64,000 nt of DNA from Uranotaenia lowii (Eukaryota; Arthropoda; Insecta; Diptera; Culicidae). A model generated the notes under the pieces. The model had not been told where the DNA came from, did no database searches, and saw only the letters and a list, made by a program, of their open reading frames with translations. The stretch spans positions 434,287,228-434,351,227 of the forward strand of contig NC_073692.1 in NCBI RefSeq assembly GCF_029784155.1, read 5' to 3'. The translations under genes were made by a program, and so were the position numbers. This document shows, piece by piece, positions 1 through 11,398 of this stretch (its first letter is position 1; each line of letters starts with the position of its first letter).

Positions 1-320
1 GACTTTATATGAGTAATTTAATATTCATCATCACTCAATTCTCGTGTTTTTAATTAATAATTAATAATCAAAAACAAATTGAAATAAGCGTAGTTGACGT
101 TTTTTTTTTCAAAAGTATCGTTCGTGTTTTTCACAGGTCCCAAAAAAATCTGTGATTGTATTGCTCATATTCTGTTGAATAAATTTTTACTGCTTTATCC
201 CTAAATATATTGATTTTTGGTAAGAACATTTCAAAATTTGAAAAATCATAGATAAACAGTCGAAGAAAAGAAGAAAATGACAGGACTGTTACAGGAGTCA
301 AACATAGTTATGCGAAAAGA
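1..320. other. AT-rich sequence, no gene seen
   Basis: This stretch runs into the first satellite block. It holds homopolymer A/T runs and no open frame or splice structure that I can support. The flanking sequence of the satellite is unique as far as I can see. Confidence 0.5.
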
Positions 321-1517
321 CAAATTGTCAAAATTGTCAAAATTGTCAAAATTGTCAAAATGGTCAAAATTGTCAAAATTGTCAAAATTGTCAAAATTGT
401 CAAAATTGTCAAAATTGTCAAAATTGTCAAAATTGTCAAAATTGTCAAAATTGTCAAAATTGTCAAAATTGTCAAAATTGTCAAAATTGTCAAAATTGTC
501 AAAATTGTCAAAATTGTCAAAATTGTCATACTTGTCAAAATTGTCAAAATTGTCAAAATTGTCAAAATTGTCAAAATTGTCAAAATTGTCAAAATTGTCA
601 AAATTGTCAAAATTGTCAAAATTGTCAAAATTGTCAAAATTGTCAAAATTGTCAAAATTGTCAAAATTGTCAAAATTGTCAAAATTGTCAAAATTGTCAA
701 AATTGTCAAAATTGTCAAAATTGTCAAAATTGTCAAAATTGTCAAAATTGTCAAAATTGTCAAAATTGTCAAAATTGTCAAAATTGTCAAAATTGTCAAA
801 ATTGTCAAAATTGTCAAAATTGTCAAAATTGTCAAAATTGTCAAAATTGTCAAAATTGTCAAAATTGTCAAAATTGTCAAAATTGTCAAAATTGTCAAAA
901 TTGTCAAAATTGTCAAAATTGTCAAAATTGTCAAAATTGTCAAAATTGTCAAAATTTTCAAAATTGTCAAAATTGTCAAAATTGTCAAAATTGTCAAAAT
1001 TGTCAAAATTGTCAAAATTGTCAAAATTGTCAAAATTGTCAAAATTGTCAAAATTGTCAAAATTGTCAAAATTGTCAAAATTGTCAAAATTGTCAAAATT
1101 GTCAAAATTGTCTAAATTGTCAAAATTGTCAAAATTGTCAAAATTGTCAAAATTGTCAAAATTGTCAAAATTGTCAAAATTGTCAAAATTGTCAAATTGT
1201 CAAAATTGTCAAAATTGTCAAAATTGTCAAAATTGTCAAAATTGTCAAAATTGTCAAAATTGTCAAAATTGTCAAAATTGTCAAAATTGTCAAAATTGTC
1301 AAAATTGTCAAAATTGTCAAAATTGTCAAAATTGTCAAAATTGTCAAAATTGTCAAAATTGTCAAAATTGTCAAAATTGTCAAAATTGTCAAAATTGTCA
1401 AAATTGTCAAAATTGTCAAAATTGTCAAAATTGTCAAAATTGTCAAAATTGTCAAAATTGTCAAAATTGTCAAAATTGTCAAAATTGTCAAAATGGTCAA
1501 AATTGCCAAAATTGTCA
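321..1517. repeat. 9-bp satellite array 1, unit AAAATTGTC
   Basis: About 130 head-to-tail copies of AAAATTGTC. Scattered single-base variants occur (GGTC near 361, a changed unit near 530, TTTC near 955, GCC near 1505). One 8-bp unit near 1193 shifts the phase. The unit is three codons long and has no stop in five of six frames, so the long Lys-Leu-Ser, Lys-Ile-Val, Asn-Cys-Gln and Thr-Ile-Leu frames are by-products of the repeat and not proteins. The same unit fills 38.3-43.0 kb. Confidence 0.97.
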
Positions 1518-1556
1518 CTCTAATATGTGTTTTTAGCCTACTTGGTTGAATAATTC

Positions 1557-1646
1557 TTCTGGATCAAGGAAATCGAAAGGTTCCTTATGGTACCACGCTT
1601 CCGTGGTTGAATTCAAGGGAATCTTTCGATTGCTTTGATTCTGTCA
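1557..1646. repeat. Short hairpin, remnant of the 21.1 kb foldback element
   Basis: An imperfect inverted repeat folds around about 1597. Its right half (CCGTGGTTGAATTC and onward) closely matches the outer arm of the foldback element at 21099-21330, including the TCTTTCGATTGCTTT segment. It seems to be an internally deleted copy beside satellite array 1. A degenerate satellite tail follows at about 1643-1690. Confidence 0.6.
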
Positions 1647-1689
1647 AAATTGGGAAAATTTTTAAAATTGTCAAAATTGTCAATTTTTT

Positions 1690-2632
1690 CCAAATTGTTC
1701 AGCACTGACATTCATAAGAAAAGAGAAAGCAGGCTGATATTTATTCTCAAAAAACAAAAAAAAAACCTGAATTCAACTGATCAACACTTGCAACTTCATG
1801 TCATGTTTGTGAAAACAATAATAATCGAAAGTTTGACTCAGTTTATAATGTTCAAATCTGTCTTTTGATTCTTTTTATATTAAAATTTTGTTTTGATGGT
1901 GTGAACTTTTAAGGATTCGGAAATCTGATTCTGTTTATTTATTATATTTGCTATGGAGATTGGAGTTCCTTTGTTTTTTTTCACACATTGATGATTTATT
2001 GTTTAGTAAGGTTGAGAAGTTGATTAAGGCTGATCATGAAAATCAACCAACCTATTGGTGAAAAAAAATAAAGGTTACAATCCTTGGTTACAATCGGAAG
2101 GTTACAATCCTTGAATTTTTCTTTTATATTATAAGTACACCACGTCACAATATTTCACCCTTATCACTTAACCCTTCAAAACTCAGATAATTTTTTGCAT
2201 AAAAATATCGAAAAAGATTTTTTGATAAAAAGCTATCTTTGTTTATCAGAAAATCAAATGGATGATGTTTTCACTTAAAATTGTACAAACTTTATTTATA
2301 ATCCGGCTTAGGCATTTGGATTGCCTTTGTTATTTCTTTTTTTTTCCGAAAATTAATCTAAATTGTAACAATTTACCTCTTTCGACAGAAGATTGTTACA
2401 TTACCATCTTTTCAACAAAAAAAAGATTACAAAAAAATGATAAAATATTACCTTGTTTCAATTTTATGCCAATTTTGCTAAACCTCTTCTTAATTCAGAG
2501 TTGGGCATTAGAGGGTTGAAAAAGATGCACTGAATGTTCATGTGCGATGTATTAGCAATGCAGTTTGCATTTGATAAGTTGCTGCCCTTCGTTAAAGTTC
2601 TAGTAAAAAAATTTGTAGAAGAGACTCAAAAG
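1690..2632. other. Intergenic, upstream of the first hemolymph-protein gene
   Basis: AT-rich. I see no convincing exon, repeat or clear TATA/initiator pair here. The 85-codon open frame at 2262-2519 has low complexity and no recognisable domain, so I did not call it. Confidence 0.4.
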
Positions 2633-3633
2633 ATGTTAGTCAAGATTATTTTTGCCAGCGTTTTCATATTGGGATGTAAGTACCTACGTTAGCCTCTTTA
2701 CTATACATTTGAATCAGAATCTTGTAAGTTATAATTATTTTCAAAGGGACATGTGCCAATCCCATCAGTTCTGAGGAAAGTGCAGAGACCTCAAATCCGC
2801 AGCTTGATTTGCTTCAGATGCAGCTTCAACTACAGCTAACGTTACAGAAATTCCAGCGGAGCTGCGTCAATACAACGGGATCGGATGCCGGGTACTGGAA
2901 ATTCGTGTCTTCCCTCGAAGATTTCCAGACGTGTGTCGTCAGCAAGTTTGACGTGGCTGAACTCTCGACGGTCATGCAGTCGCTAAGTCCCGAATCTCGC
3001 CTTGAAAAGATGAAAAAGTATTGATTCGAATGTCATTTTTGTGTCGGGGTTTCCCAATATTGATCAATTTTTTTTTCAGATTGTGTCCAGCGTTGAATGC
3101 AACCGTTCCATGTTTTGATGGCATTCTTGAAGGTATTGTCATGTGTACCGGGGAAAGTGACATTGCGACCGCCAAGAACTTGATGTACGACGTCATCTAC
3201 GGAGTGCTAAAAGTGATGTGTGAAAACGAGGCAGTTTTTATGGAAGGTAAGGCGCATTTGTTACATAAAATTTAAGCTGATCAGTTGATGATAACGTGCT
3301 CTTTTCCGATCAGAGATGATTAAGCCGGAGTTCAGTATATGCGCAAATCGGGTAGCGGAACAAAGCGAAGACTGCACGGTTGCCAGTTTGACTCAGCCGG
3401 GAATAAAGCTCAACTTGGACGAAAAACAGTGTCAGGACTACGTGTGGAGTATGAAGTGTTTCGAAAACAAAATCAACGACTGTGGTTCTGCAGCTCTTGG
3501 GAAGTTCATTAACGCTTTTATGGAACCCATCTTGAAAATCAACAACTGCAATGTCAACACAGAGGCCGAAGGAGCCATCAACGATAATGAGATTAAAACA
3601 TCTCCCCAAACAGCTGTCAGTAAGGCAGAATAA
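2633..3633 (+). CDS. 27 kDa hemolymph glycoprotein-like secreted protein (DUF1397 type), gene A
   Basis: Four exons by splice signals: 2633-2675, 2747-3017, 3080-3246 and 3314-3633, giving about 266 residues. Introns are 62-71 bp with GT/AG ends and phases 1, 2 and 1. The start ATG opens a hydrophobic signal peptide (MLVKIIFASVFILG), with likely cleavage near CANP. After a Gln/Leu-rich stretch come paired cysteines spaced as in insect P27K/DUF1397 proteins: SCVNTTGSDAG, LCPALN, PCFDGIL, VMC, then SICAN and a C-terminal module with QCQDYVW, KCFEN, DCGS and NNC. The family is secreted into hemolymph in Lepidoptera; its biochemical role is unknown. AATAAA lies at 3764-3769. This is the only member here with the full four-exon layout and a single C-terminal module, so it may be closest to the ancestral form. 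The family assignment is from memory of the cysteine pattern. Confidence 0.85.
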
Positions 3634-4478
3634 ACGGTTGCCAGCTTATCGGTGAAATGTTTACATTTTAGGAGTAATTGAAAAAAAAACTCGATGGACA
3701 TGGGTAGAATTCTAAAGCCAGAAGCTTTAATCATTGAAAGCATCAAATAGAGCTTGATGTATAAATAAAGTCTGTGTTTTGCATTTTCAACTCAACTCAA
3801 CGTTGCTTTTCTACATATTTGTTACTGAAATTCAGATCATTTCAATTTAAAATTCCCCAAAAAGTACAGTTTTAGAGTTTGTCCTTTACCTTTTTGCAGT
3901 TTTATGATCAAATCATGCAGAGCTTACAGATGCTCAAAAGATTGCTTTAAATTTCCATGGCCTACTTGTTTTATCTTAAATATTAACATAACTCTGTTCT
4001 GTGACACTGTAAACTACACTATTAGATGACCAACTATTGTGTTGTGGAAGACTCAACCTTTTCCGATTCTACCACTTCAAAATAGTTGATCCGTGCTTGA
4101 ATAAAAGTAAAGTATGTGATGAAAATGCTTCTAAAAACCCCTTCTCGCTCATTTTTTTCATATCTTGTTCTATCTAGCTATATTTTTTCAATTTTTGAAG
4201 TATTCCTACTTAAAAAAACTTAACATTCATCGGTCCAATTGGTAAAAAAATTATTTAATAAACAAAAAACCCAAGGGGATAATTTATTAGGTAACATTTT
4301 AAACATAAACAAAGCAAGAATTCAGAAATATTTGGAATCAACGAAAAGGCGCTTCGAATTTTTAAGACCAAAAGTGAAGATGAGCATATAGTTCATTTTT
4401 TTTATTTATTTTCATTTAAAAAAAACTCTATTAAACAGATTGTTCGACTACACCGTCAGCTTTCATTTCAGCATCGGC
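3634..4478. other. Intergenic between convergent genes A and B
   Basis: Holds the poly(A) signal of gene A (AATAAA, 3764-3769) and, on the minus strand, AATAAA-type signals for gene B (TTTATT on the plus strand at 4401-4410). Nothing else is supported. Confidence 0.5.
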
Positions 4479-5003
4479 TTAGCAATAGAACTCTCCCTTG
4501 TAGGACTGTTTCATTCGTTTCGCTAGCTTCTTCATCGATTGGGATCCACATTTTTTCACTTCACGCTGCAAGCAACCCATCGCTTGTTCCAAAACGAGGC
4601 ACCGAATGTCAGAGAAGAAGTCTTCTTCAACTGAACTATTAAGGACGCATTTTTTAAATGCATTGTCCAGTTGTAGAGGCCGTGTGATGCATTCTGAAAA
4701 TTTAAAACATATAATGTCGTTGAGAATCTCACCTATCAAAACCTGCGGCTTACCATTCCTGCGAAGCGATCTGCCATCGATAAAAAGCTCATCCCAGCCA
4801 TCCTGATCACAAGGCCCTTGCTCCTCGATTGAGAAATCATCGAACTCCTCAGATGATGAAACATATTTCCAAACGCCGGCATCGGATCCAGATAGAGTTA
4901 CTTTAAAGATTTATAAACTTAAGATAAATGCTGAATCATTATTTATTCTAAGATTCTTACAGCCCAGTATGACAACAATTGCTAACATAATTTTTGATGA
5001 CAT
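4479..5003 (-). CDS. Miniature DUF1397-type secreted protein, gene B
   Basis: Three exons in transcription order: 5003-4961, 4900-4754 and 4693-4479, about 134 residues. Exon 1 (43 nt) encodes a signal peptide (MSSKIMLAIVVILG), the same length as exon 1 of gene A. Exon 2 carries GSDAGVWKYVSS, the block shared with all family members, and a single cysteine (GPCDQDGW). Exon 3 is the C-terminal cysteine module (ECITRP, KKCV, IRCLVLEQ, GCLQ, KCGSQ, FYC end). The middle exon of gene A, with LCPALN and PCFDGIL, is absent. Both introns are phase 1. A second in-frame donor (ATAG/GTGAG, exon end about 4736) would lengthen exon 2 by six codons; I prefer the upstream donor because gene E uses the equivalent site. 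A TATATAAA lies about 85 bp upstream. Confidence 0.8.
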
Positions 5004-5086
5004 TACAAATGCTCCTTATTTGAACAAATTTTTATGAACGATTTGAAACAAGTTATTAACTATGATGTCGAACTGAGACACATGCT

Positions 5087-5094
5087 TTATATAT
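5087..5094 (-). promoter_or_regulatory. TATA box of gene B
   Basis: TATATAAA read on the minus strand, about 85 bp before the gene B start codon. An arthropod-style initiator-like TCAGTT lies 11-16 bp downstream of the box, closer than the usual 30 bp spacing, so the exact start site is uncertain. Confidence 0.5.
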
Positions 5095-5374
5095 GCTTGA
5101 AAATCATAATTTCAGGATGAACTAATTCTCAGTAAAAATCGATTTACTTGATAACTTTTTTTTAAAGGTCAGATTAAAGTATTATGTAAACGTGAAAAGG
5201 TTGTTCCCCTTGATCATTTGACTAACTTTTTCTCTGTGAAATACCTGGAATTGGATTTTTGAAAACATTTGTTCAGGAAGTTTAATAATATTATTTACTA
5301 ATTACTGTATCTGATAAGCAAAAAAAAATACTCGAAACTAATTCGGTGCACTTTGCTATGGCGATAATGAGGAG

Positions 5375-5571
5375 GAGTTGGGCTTGTGATATAGCTCAGT
5401 TGGCAAGTCTGTTGTCTGCTGAGCCGATGTCCGCGAGTTCGAGCCCAAGAGTAAACATCGAACACAGTTGTACCGGATGAGTTTTTCAATACCGATCCGC
5501 CAACTGCAACGTTGATAAAGTCGCGAATGCCATAAAGATGGTAAAACGACTATAATCGAAACAAAAAAAAA
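5375..5571 (+). mobile_element. tRNA-derived SINE with 11-bp target duplication
   Basis: The head resembles a tRNA gene with an A box (TAGCTCAGTTGG, 5392-5403) and a B box (GAGTTCGAGCC, 5435-5445). A unique body follows and ends in an A-rich tail (about 5560-5571). The 11-bp sequence ATAATGAGGAG occurs at both 5364-5374 and 5572-5582, which fits target-primed insertion. There is no tRNA 3' half, so it is not a functional tRNA gene. It lies just upstream of gene B, in the opposite orientation. Confidence 0.85.
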
Positions 5572-5582
5572 ATAATGAGGAG

Positions 5583-7477
5583 AAGAAAGATTTGCGTATC
5601 TTAGCAAAAAAAAATCATGGTATGAATAATATTTATCAATCAAACTGTTTGATTACATAACATTATCATCACTCCTCTCCATCTTTAATTTCTTCGTAGT
5701 GTTCAAATGATGGCTCAAAGCAAACATGCTAATAAGACTGCTACAAAAAATTACTTTTTTCTCCCATATGTTTTTATCGATGCCTTTTGCGTCACCAAGC
5801 ATCAGTGTAAACATTTAGACGATTTGGTTGACTCCTGAGTTAGCTAAACGTATTTTTATTTTGTGTAGAAATTTATATGGAAGAAAAAAAATTTTCACAT
5901 TGAAATATCCATAAAAAGCTTGTAATAAAGTTGGTCTTTGATTTTTGGTTTTGATTATCTTAAGATTCATTTTTTGCTAACATGACAAGCAACTAAGCAT
6001 TTCTTAAAAAAATTTATAACCATTTGAAAATAAAACATCTGAATTCATCGATAAGTCATTTAAAATGGCAGGATTTACTCGCTAGAGCTTTTTATAATTT
6101 CATGAAACGTTTTGGCAAATCATAAATAAATCATTTTATTCCCTGGCTATGCAAAGCAGTTTTTTGACATTTTTTAGTCTCACCCTACCGTTACACAGCT
6201 TTGAATAAAAATTAAAAAAAAATTGAATAACATCTAATATCCTTTCTGGGGTACTAATTAGGTTTGTGTTTTGTTCATGTTCTCGATCAACCCTCAAATA
6301 AAACTTTGTGGACTGTAAAACACTGGGGGTCACACTACACTTCGACTGCACTTTATTCCCGTTTTCGACCGTGGGGGAAGCCTTTAATCTGCCCGGACTT
6401 GGTGTTTCGGATCGATTAGAAAACGCGTCGATACTGCTGTTGATTGGTAGGTAAACTGACCGTATTCAAATATGTTTTTTGTTTACGTCTCTCCCAAACT
6501 GAGCATAAAGAGAGACTATGAATTGGTGAGCAGTGAGTTCGTGAGTGGCTCCGCTCATGCTTTGACATTTCACTAGGGGTGCGCAAAAAAAAAAAAATTA
6601 AACTTATTTTCATTATCAAACAGTTCACATCAATTGTTCTGCAAAAATCAAGGAATATTTTTTTATTCAAAGTCATATTTTTTGCTTAATCAGAACTGGA
6701 TGAATCGCTTCCAAAATTTTTATTGATATTTCTGGCAGCAAAAACAATAAAAAAAATATTGGAGGTGTAAAAATTTAAGAATTTGCAATTTTCACACAAA
6801 GCTTGTAGCGGTCTAATGCCCACATATCCCAAAAAGTTGCACGTGATATAAGAGGAAGTATCGCTTGCATTCCAATATAAAGATATGCAATCGTCGATCA
6901 CTTGGTACATTTTTCCAAATTCTGTGGTGCAGTTAGGCTCTTCTGTTGCTGAAAATGTTCTACCATTTCAAGAAAACGTTTTTGAATTTTCATTCTCTTC
7001 ATCCCATTTTTGTATCTTCAACGGTAAAACGCTTTAAAAATGATTAAAAAATATTTGAAAATACTACACTCTTCAAACCTAAAGTTACCTTAGTAACATA
7101 GATTAAGCCAACTAGTGTTGAAATGTTTTATTATTGTTTTATTATGGCATTTTCTATGCAGCTAGTTATATAAATGTTTTATTATGGTCATGGAAAATGC
7201 TTAGATCCTTGTTTCAACCATTTGTTCTCTGGTAGTTCTGAAACGGCTAATATAGATTTTACTTAATATACTGTTTTAGTTGTTTAGAAAGAGTTCTGAA
7301 TGCTCTATTAAAACTTCAATAAAACATAAGCTAAGAAGTTTGTTCCAAAATTTTCTCGCTCAAAATACGGTTTAAGACTTTTTGTTCATTTCCAATGAAA
7401 ATAAGCCGTTTTTAAAAATGAATGATGTTTTCAGCATATTACGATTGGCACGTTATAACGAGCCCATGGGCCGTATC
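5583..7477. other. Intergenic, no supported gene
   Basis: AT-rich with poly(T)/poly(A) tracts. A slightly more GC-rich patch near 6350-6420 contains GACCGTGGGGGA, which recurs at about 20211, suggesting a shared unclassified repeat. The open frames of 71-86 codons have no start context, splice partners or domain that I recognise. Confidence 0.4.
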
Positions 7478-7763
7478 TTAGCGAGTTCAGTATTATTTTT
7501 AGCGTAAAATCAAAGTTCAGATTCTCCTCTATCGATGTGTCAGAAAATATTGTCTTATTAGTTTTTCTCTGCTTGGGGCACCTTATTGAAACGGGTTTAA
7601 AATTTTCATCGAAATCAAGAAAAACCTAAATTGTCAAATTTTCACGATGCAGTGGTATTTTAAGAATAAATTCATACTCGCCATGGCCTATCAAAGCATT
7701 CAAAACATATTGGTAATATGGCACGTATTAGCCACACGGGGCGTCATATGAACTTTCCCCCTA
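7478..7763. mobile_element. 5'-truncated copy of the 60.5 kb TIR element
   Basis: From TAGCGAGTTCAG onward this region aligns with 60849-61177, sharing the CTCCTCTAT, AAAATATTGT, CTCATACTTGCCATGGC-like and CGTATTAGCCACA segments. It ends in the same C-rich terminus (CGGGGCGTCATATGAAC, then TTTCCCCCTA). The opposite terminus of the 60.5 kb element is not seen here. Confidence 0.7.
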
Positions 7764-8960
7764 TTAGTTGAAAGGGCTCAACGAGTACAAGCCGAATTTC
7801 GCTGTTTTACCTTCCGTTGGAACTTTGGGAGGGGGGGGGGAGGGGTGATAAAGAACAAGCGCTGAATGTTTTTAATGAAAAGCATAAAACTCAGAACTGA
7901 CTTGGAATGTAACTTTGTCAGTTCGATGCATGATTTTTCGGCCAAATTTTCTTTTTTTTATACATGTGTGTGATGGGAATATTATACAAAGCTTGAATCA
8001 AAACCGCACTTTTGAACCTCCAGTTGAGATCTAAATATTTCTTTACAGCATGAAATGTGTGATTGATCGATCCACAATTTCATTTCTCACTTTCTGAGTA
8101 GTCTCAATTCAAAGTATGTAATACACAAAATCCCTGAGAAACAAGTAAAAATCTTACCTACCTCCGAGCGTTTCAAATAGTATGGAGGTTTCAGAAAATA
8201 GTGGAAGATTGAATTCACTTTTGGCGAGCGAAAATGAGCTTGGAACAGGAATACGCGCCACTACATTGATCAGCGAGCTTTGCTTTGCTTCCTATTAGAA
8301 ACTCTGGATAGTCGTTCTTAAATAGCCTACTCACAATAAAGAAAAAAAATTGAAATTTTCGTTTATCTGTCAGTGTCAATCCCATTTACCAAAAATGTAT
8401 CAAATTTGTTCGTTTATTAATTATTGGAAAAGATCTCGTGTAACATTTAAATCGGGTGAAACTAGGAGTTAACTCGAAATGAAAAAATTGAAATTTCCGA
8501 ACATAAAATAAAATCTTATTCAACAAATTACAGATGCACCGAATAGTGGCATTCGGTGTACGACCTAATACCGAATATTTCATTTATTCGATGAAAAGAG
8601 TATTCGGTCTAATATTCTGTCAAGGTCAAACAAAAGTGATTTTTTAAATTTTCTTCTATTTCTTCCATATAATTGGCCTATTTTTGAGTCAATTATTTTC
8701 AACCAGATGTGTAAGACAAAAAATCTTCTTCAAACATGGGTCTCTCGTCCATCCGAGAATTCATGAGTTCGAATGAATTCCAGCACGCACCATCAGCTAT
8801 CGTACTTTTTATTACAATTCTGGACGATTTTATGAAAAATTTGGAAAAAAAACTGAACAAATCTGAACAAAATCTAGACATTATTCAAAAACATACAAGA
8901 AGAAAGTGATATAAAATGAGTTTAGATTTTTCATAGAACCAGCAGCGCCCAAATCGTATC
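7764..8960. other. Intergenic, no supported gene
   Basis: Contains a G run (about 7830-7843) and AT-rich DNA. Short ORFs at 8386-8583 and 8699-8881 (minus) show no domain or paralogue within the window. Confidence 0.4.
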
Positions 8961-10155
8961 TAGGGGAGATAAGGGCATAATGGCCACCTTAAGGAAAACG
9001 CTCATCTAACCATAGAAATCAGCTATAATATGTGAATTACATCATTGTTTCGTGTTCAGCCACTCAAATAGTCTATTGCCTAATTGGATGAAACTTGAAA
9101 AAGTAGATAAAAATGTTTAAAAATACATTTTAAAATTTTTTGCCGAAAGCTGAAAACCAGTCATTGTAGGGGCATAATGAGAACCCTCCTGGGGCAGAAT
9201 AAGCACCATTAATCAGGGCACGATGAGCATTTTCTGCCGGGGAATCTAGCAGCGAATTCGACTCAATGAAGTCAACTGAATAATGAAGCTACAGCTTAAC
9301 TTGTATCGTCAGACGATTTGGCCTATGGGTTAGATGTCGGAGAGGTAGGCTCGAGTTCGATTCCTGGTCAAGGGGATTTTTTTTTCATTTATTATTCATG
9401 GTCGATGCATTCTGCACTAAACGGTGAGGCGTAGATTCATCATACAATGCAATAACAAAATAATCAAGGTCTGTTTGTAGAATTCAAACAATTAACACAT
9501 GCTTATACATTATGTTTCTGGTGTTTTGTTTGACGGAGGATGCTACTAGCCGTATAATGTTACAATAAAACAATCAATCAAGGAATGGTATGTGAAAAAA
9601 ATCCCCTCAAACAGGAATCGAACTCGAGTATACATTACCTGATAGGCCAAATCGACAGATGAAACAAGTCAAGCTGTAGCTCTATTATTCAGTTGATTTC
9701 ATCGAGTTGAATTTGCTGCTAGATTATACGGCAGAAAACACTCATCTTGCCCTGATTGATAGCCCTCTGTTCGCCCCAGGTCAACAAATTTAAGTAAAAA
9801 CGCGTTTTAAAATTGATTAAAGTACAAAATCAAAAATTTTATGGTGTTGAAAATTGAGAAACAATGTGTAAATCATGTTGCAGTGCGTACATTTCAGATC
9901 AAGATGATTTTAAGGTCATAAAAGCTTATTTGGTGGTGCTCAAATTTTAATATTTTCGTCACTTGAGAACCTAGCTGGTTATTATTTAATATTTCTGTAA
10001 AGATGAAAACGATATTTCTTTTTTGGTTAAAAATTAATACTATAGGTAGTACGAAACAAATCCTCATGAAAATTTGTTTAAGAAAATACGTACTTTTGTA
10101 GAAAAAAAGAATGCTTATTATGCCCTGGGTGCTCGTTATGCACTTACCTCCCCTA
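8961..10155. mobile_element. 1.2 kb TIR element with TAGGGGAG termini
   Basis: The ends are inverted: TAGGGGAGATAAGGGCATAA at 8961-8980 against the reverse complement of TTATGCACTTACCTCCCCTA at the right end. If TA is the target, the element is flanked by TA on both sides. GGGCATAATGAG-like motifs recur inside. There is no transposase frame. It contains the long inverted repeat with tRNA-like modules described at 9188-9780. Confidence 0.7.
9188..9780. repeat. Long inverted repeat with two opposed tRNA-like modules
   Basis: Arms 9188-9391 and 9585-9780 are imperfect inverted copies around a spacer of about 190 bp. Each arm carries an A-box-like TGGCCTATGGG (left, 9319-9329) or TGGCCTATCAG (right) and a B-box-like GAGTTCGATTCC (left, from 9353; right copy read on the minus strand near 9618), followed by GGGGATTTTTTT. 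The A-to-B spacing fits an internal RNA polymerase III promoter. Together they make a head-to-head pair of tRNA-derived modules. Confidence 0.75.
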
Positions 10156-10827
10156 AGGATGCTCAATTTAAAATTAACTCTTAAATTCATTTATGGTTAC
10201 AAAAATTAAAACTTAAAGTTTGTAAAGTTTGTTTGAGAAATTTGAGTTTTTTATTGTAAGGAGTGTATTCGAAAAACGATGCAACACTTAGTTTTGTGAA
10301 TAACTGAATGGAAATTGATGAAATTTTCAGAGAAACTCCGTAGCAATGTAATGTTTACATGATCCAAATTTTGTCAAGTAGTTTTTGAGATAGCGTCTGA
10401 TGAATATATTCATAGACCAAAATTTTTGAGCAGAATCATGAAAAATTCTGGAACGTTTTGGGGGTTGTTTGACCCCCAAACAGCTAGAAATCAACTATTT
10501 GACCAAAGTTCATGTTATAAATTGCTGTAAGAGTCGTAGGGAATCTAATATTGAGCTAAAATTTGGATAAATATGAGGATGACTGATTCCATGAAAATAA
10601 AGAATATGATTCCACCTCTGAAGGTTTAATCAAGCGCAATCCGAACATTTGCAAAAAATCGGTCGAAAGTGGGTGCCATTGTATGGGAGAACTTTCTTAT
10701 GTTTACGTCTTTCTTCGCTTGGTACGGACACAAAAAAACCTATTAAAACTCTTTTCACAAAGCTTGATACTTTATTTACTGTCTGATTTTGTACCTTCAG
10801 CCACATTCATTCCGAACCTTCATCTGC
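10156..10827. other. Intergenic, 3' side of gene C
   Basis: AT-rich, probably degenerate repeat DNA (GAGTGTATTCGAAAAACG near 10260, and a short GGGGGTTGTTTGACCCCC palindrome near 10470). No coding signal. Confidence 0.4.
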
Positions 10828-11300
10828 CTAACAGTTGTTATTTGTGATAACAGGTGCCATTATGGCATTCGCTTGCTGCATGATCCCTGGAGTACTGCAT
10901 TTGTTTATTTTGTTATGCAGACATTTGATAACTTCTGACAAAACGCGGCATTCGATGTTAGACGGGATATCATAATCAATTGTGCTAGACCCAATGCATC
11001 CATCGATGGCCGCATATATTTGTTTTTTGTTGGTGATACAATCTGGAAATTTTTGATCATATTATTTTGTTTGAAAATGTTAGAGATTGTCATTGAATTT
11101 ACCTTGGGACGACCTTTTAATGCGTTCGCTCGAATATGGTGAATCTTTCAGCCTAGAAAACTCGAAATTAATAGGGTCAGCAGAAATAACTTGAAAAAAA
11201 AAAATGAAAAACTATTATATGAAATTGAAACGTATGCTAGCTTATTTTACTTACATCCCACTGCTAGCAATACTACCAAAAGAATCCTTAGAGCGATCAT
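10828..11300 (-). CDS. Miniature DUF1397-type secreted protein, gene C
   Basis: Three exons in transcription order: 11300-11255 (46 nt), 11189-11103 (87 nt) and 11042-10828 (215 nt), about 115 residues. Exon 1 encodes a signal peptide (MIALRILLVVLLAVG). Exon 2 begins ISADPINFEFS and ends RIKRSS. Exon 3 is the cysteine module: DCITN, DGCIGSS, IECRVL, KCLHNKINKC, then NNC and TAG. Both introns are phase 1, and exons 1 and 2 have exactly the lengths found in gene D. The reading frame is intact, but the exons are short and lack an early methionine, so a simple ORF scan does not show it. It aligns throughout with gene D (13.3 kb) and appears to be its tandem duplicate. The core promoter motif is kept, but a TIR element sits just upstream of it. 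Confidence 0.8.
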
Positions 11301-11364
11301 TTTTTAGAAGTGTAGCGTGCTTTTCAATGGCTGATAAAATTCTAAAATCTAAGAAAAAATGTAA

Positions 11365-11391
11365 GGTTTAAATACCTTTTGATCATTCAAT
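11365..11391 (-). promoter_or_regulatory. Conserved core promoter of gene C
   Basis: On the minus strand this reads GATCAAAAGGTATTTAAACC, with ATTGAAT just upstream. Gene D has GATCAAAAGGTATATAAACC at the equivalent place (13799-13825). The TATTTAAA/TATATAAA core lies 65-75 bp before the start codon in both. A TIR element begins 8 bp upstream, at 11399. Confidence 0.65.
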
Positions 11392-11398
11392 AATATTA

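Noticed and set aside
277..1536. Long open frames (up to 419 codons) through satellite array 1
   Set aside because: The 9-bp unit has no stop in five of six frames, so the frames are automatic; all consist of a three-residue repeat and overlap on both strands.
5385..5455. A genuine tRNA gene
   Set aside because: A and B boxes are present, but no acceptor stem or full cloverleaf can be formed; the head is followed by a SINE body, an A-rich tail and target duplications.
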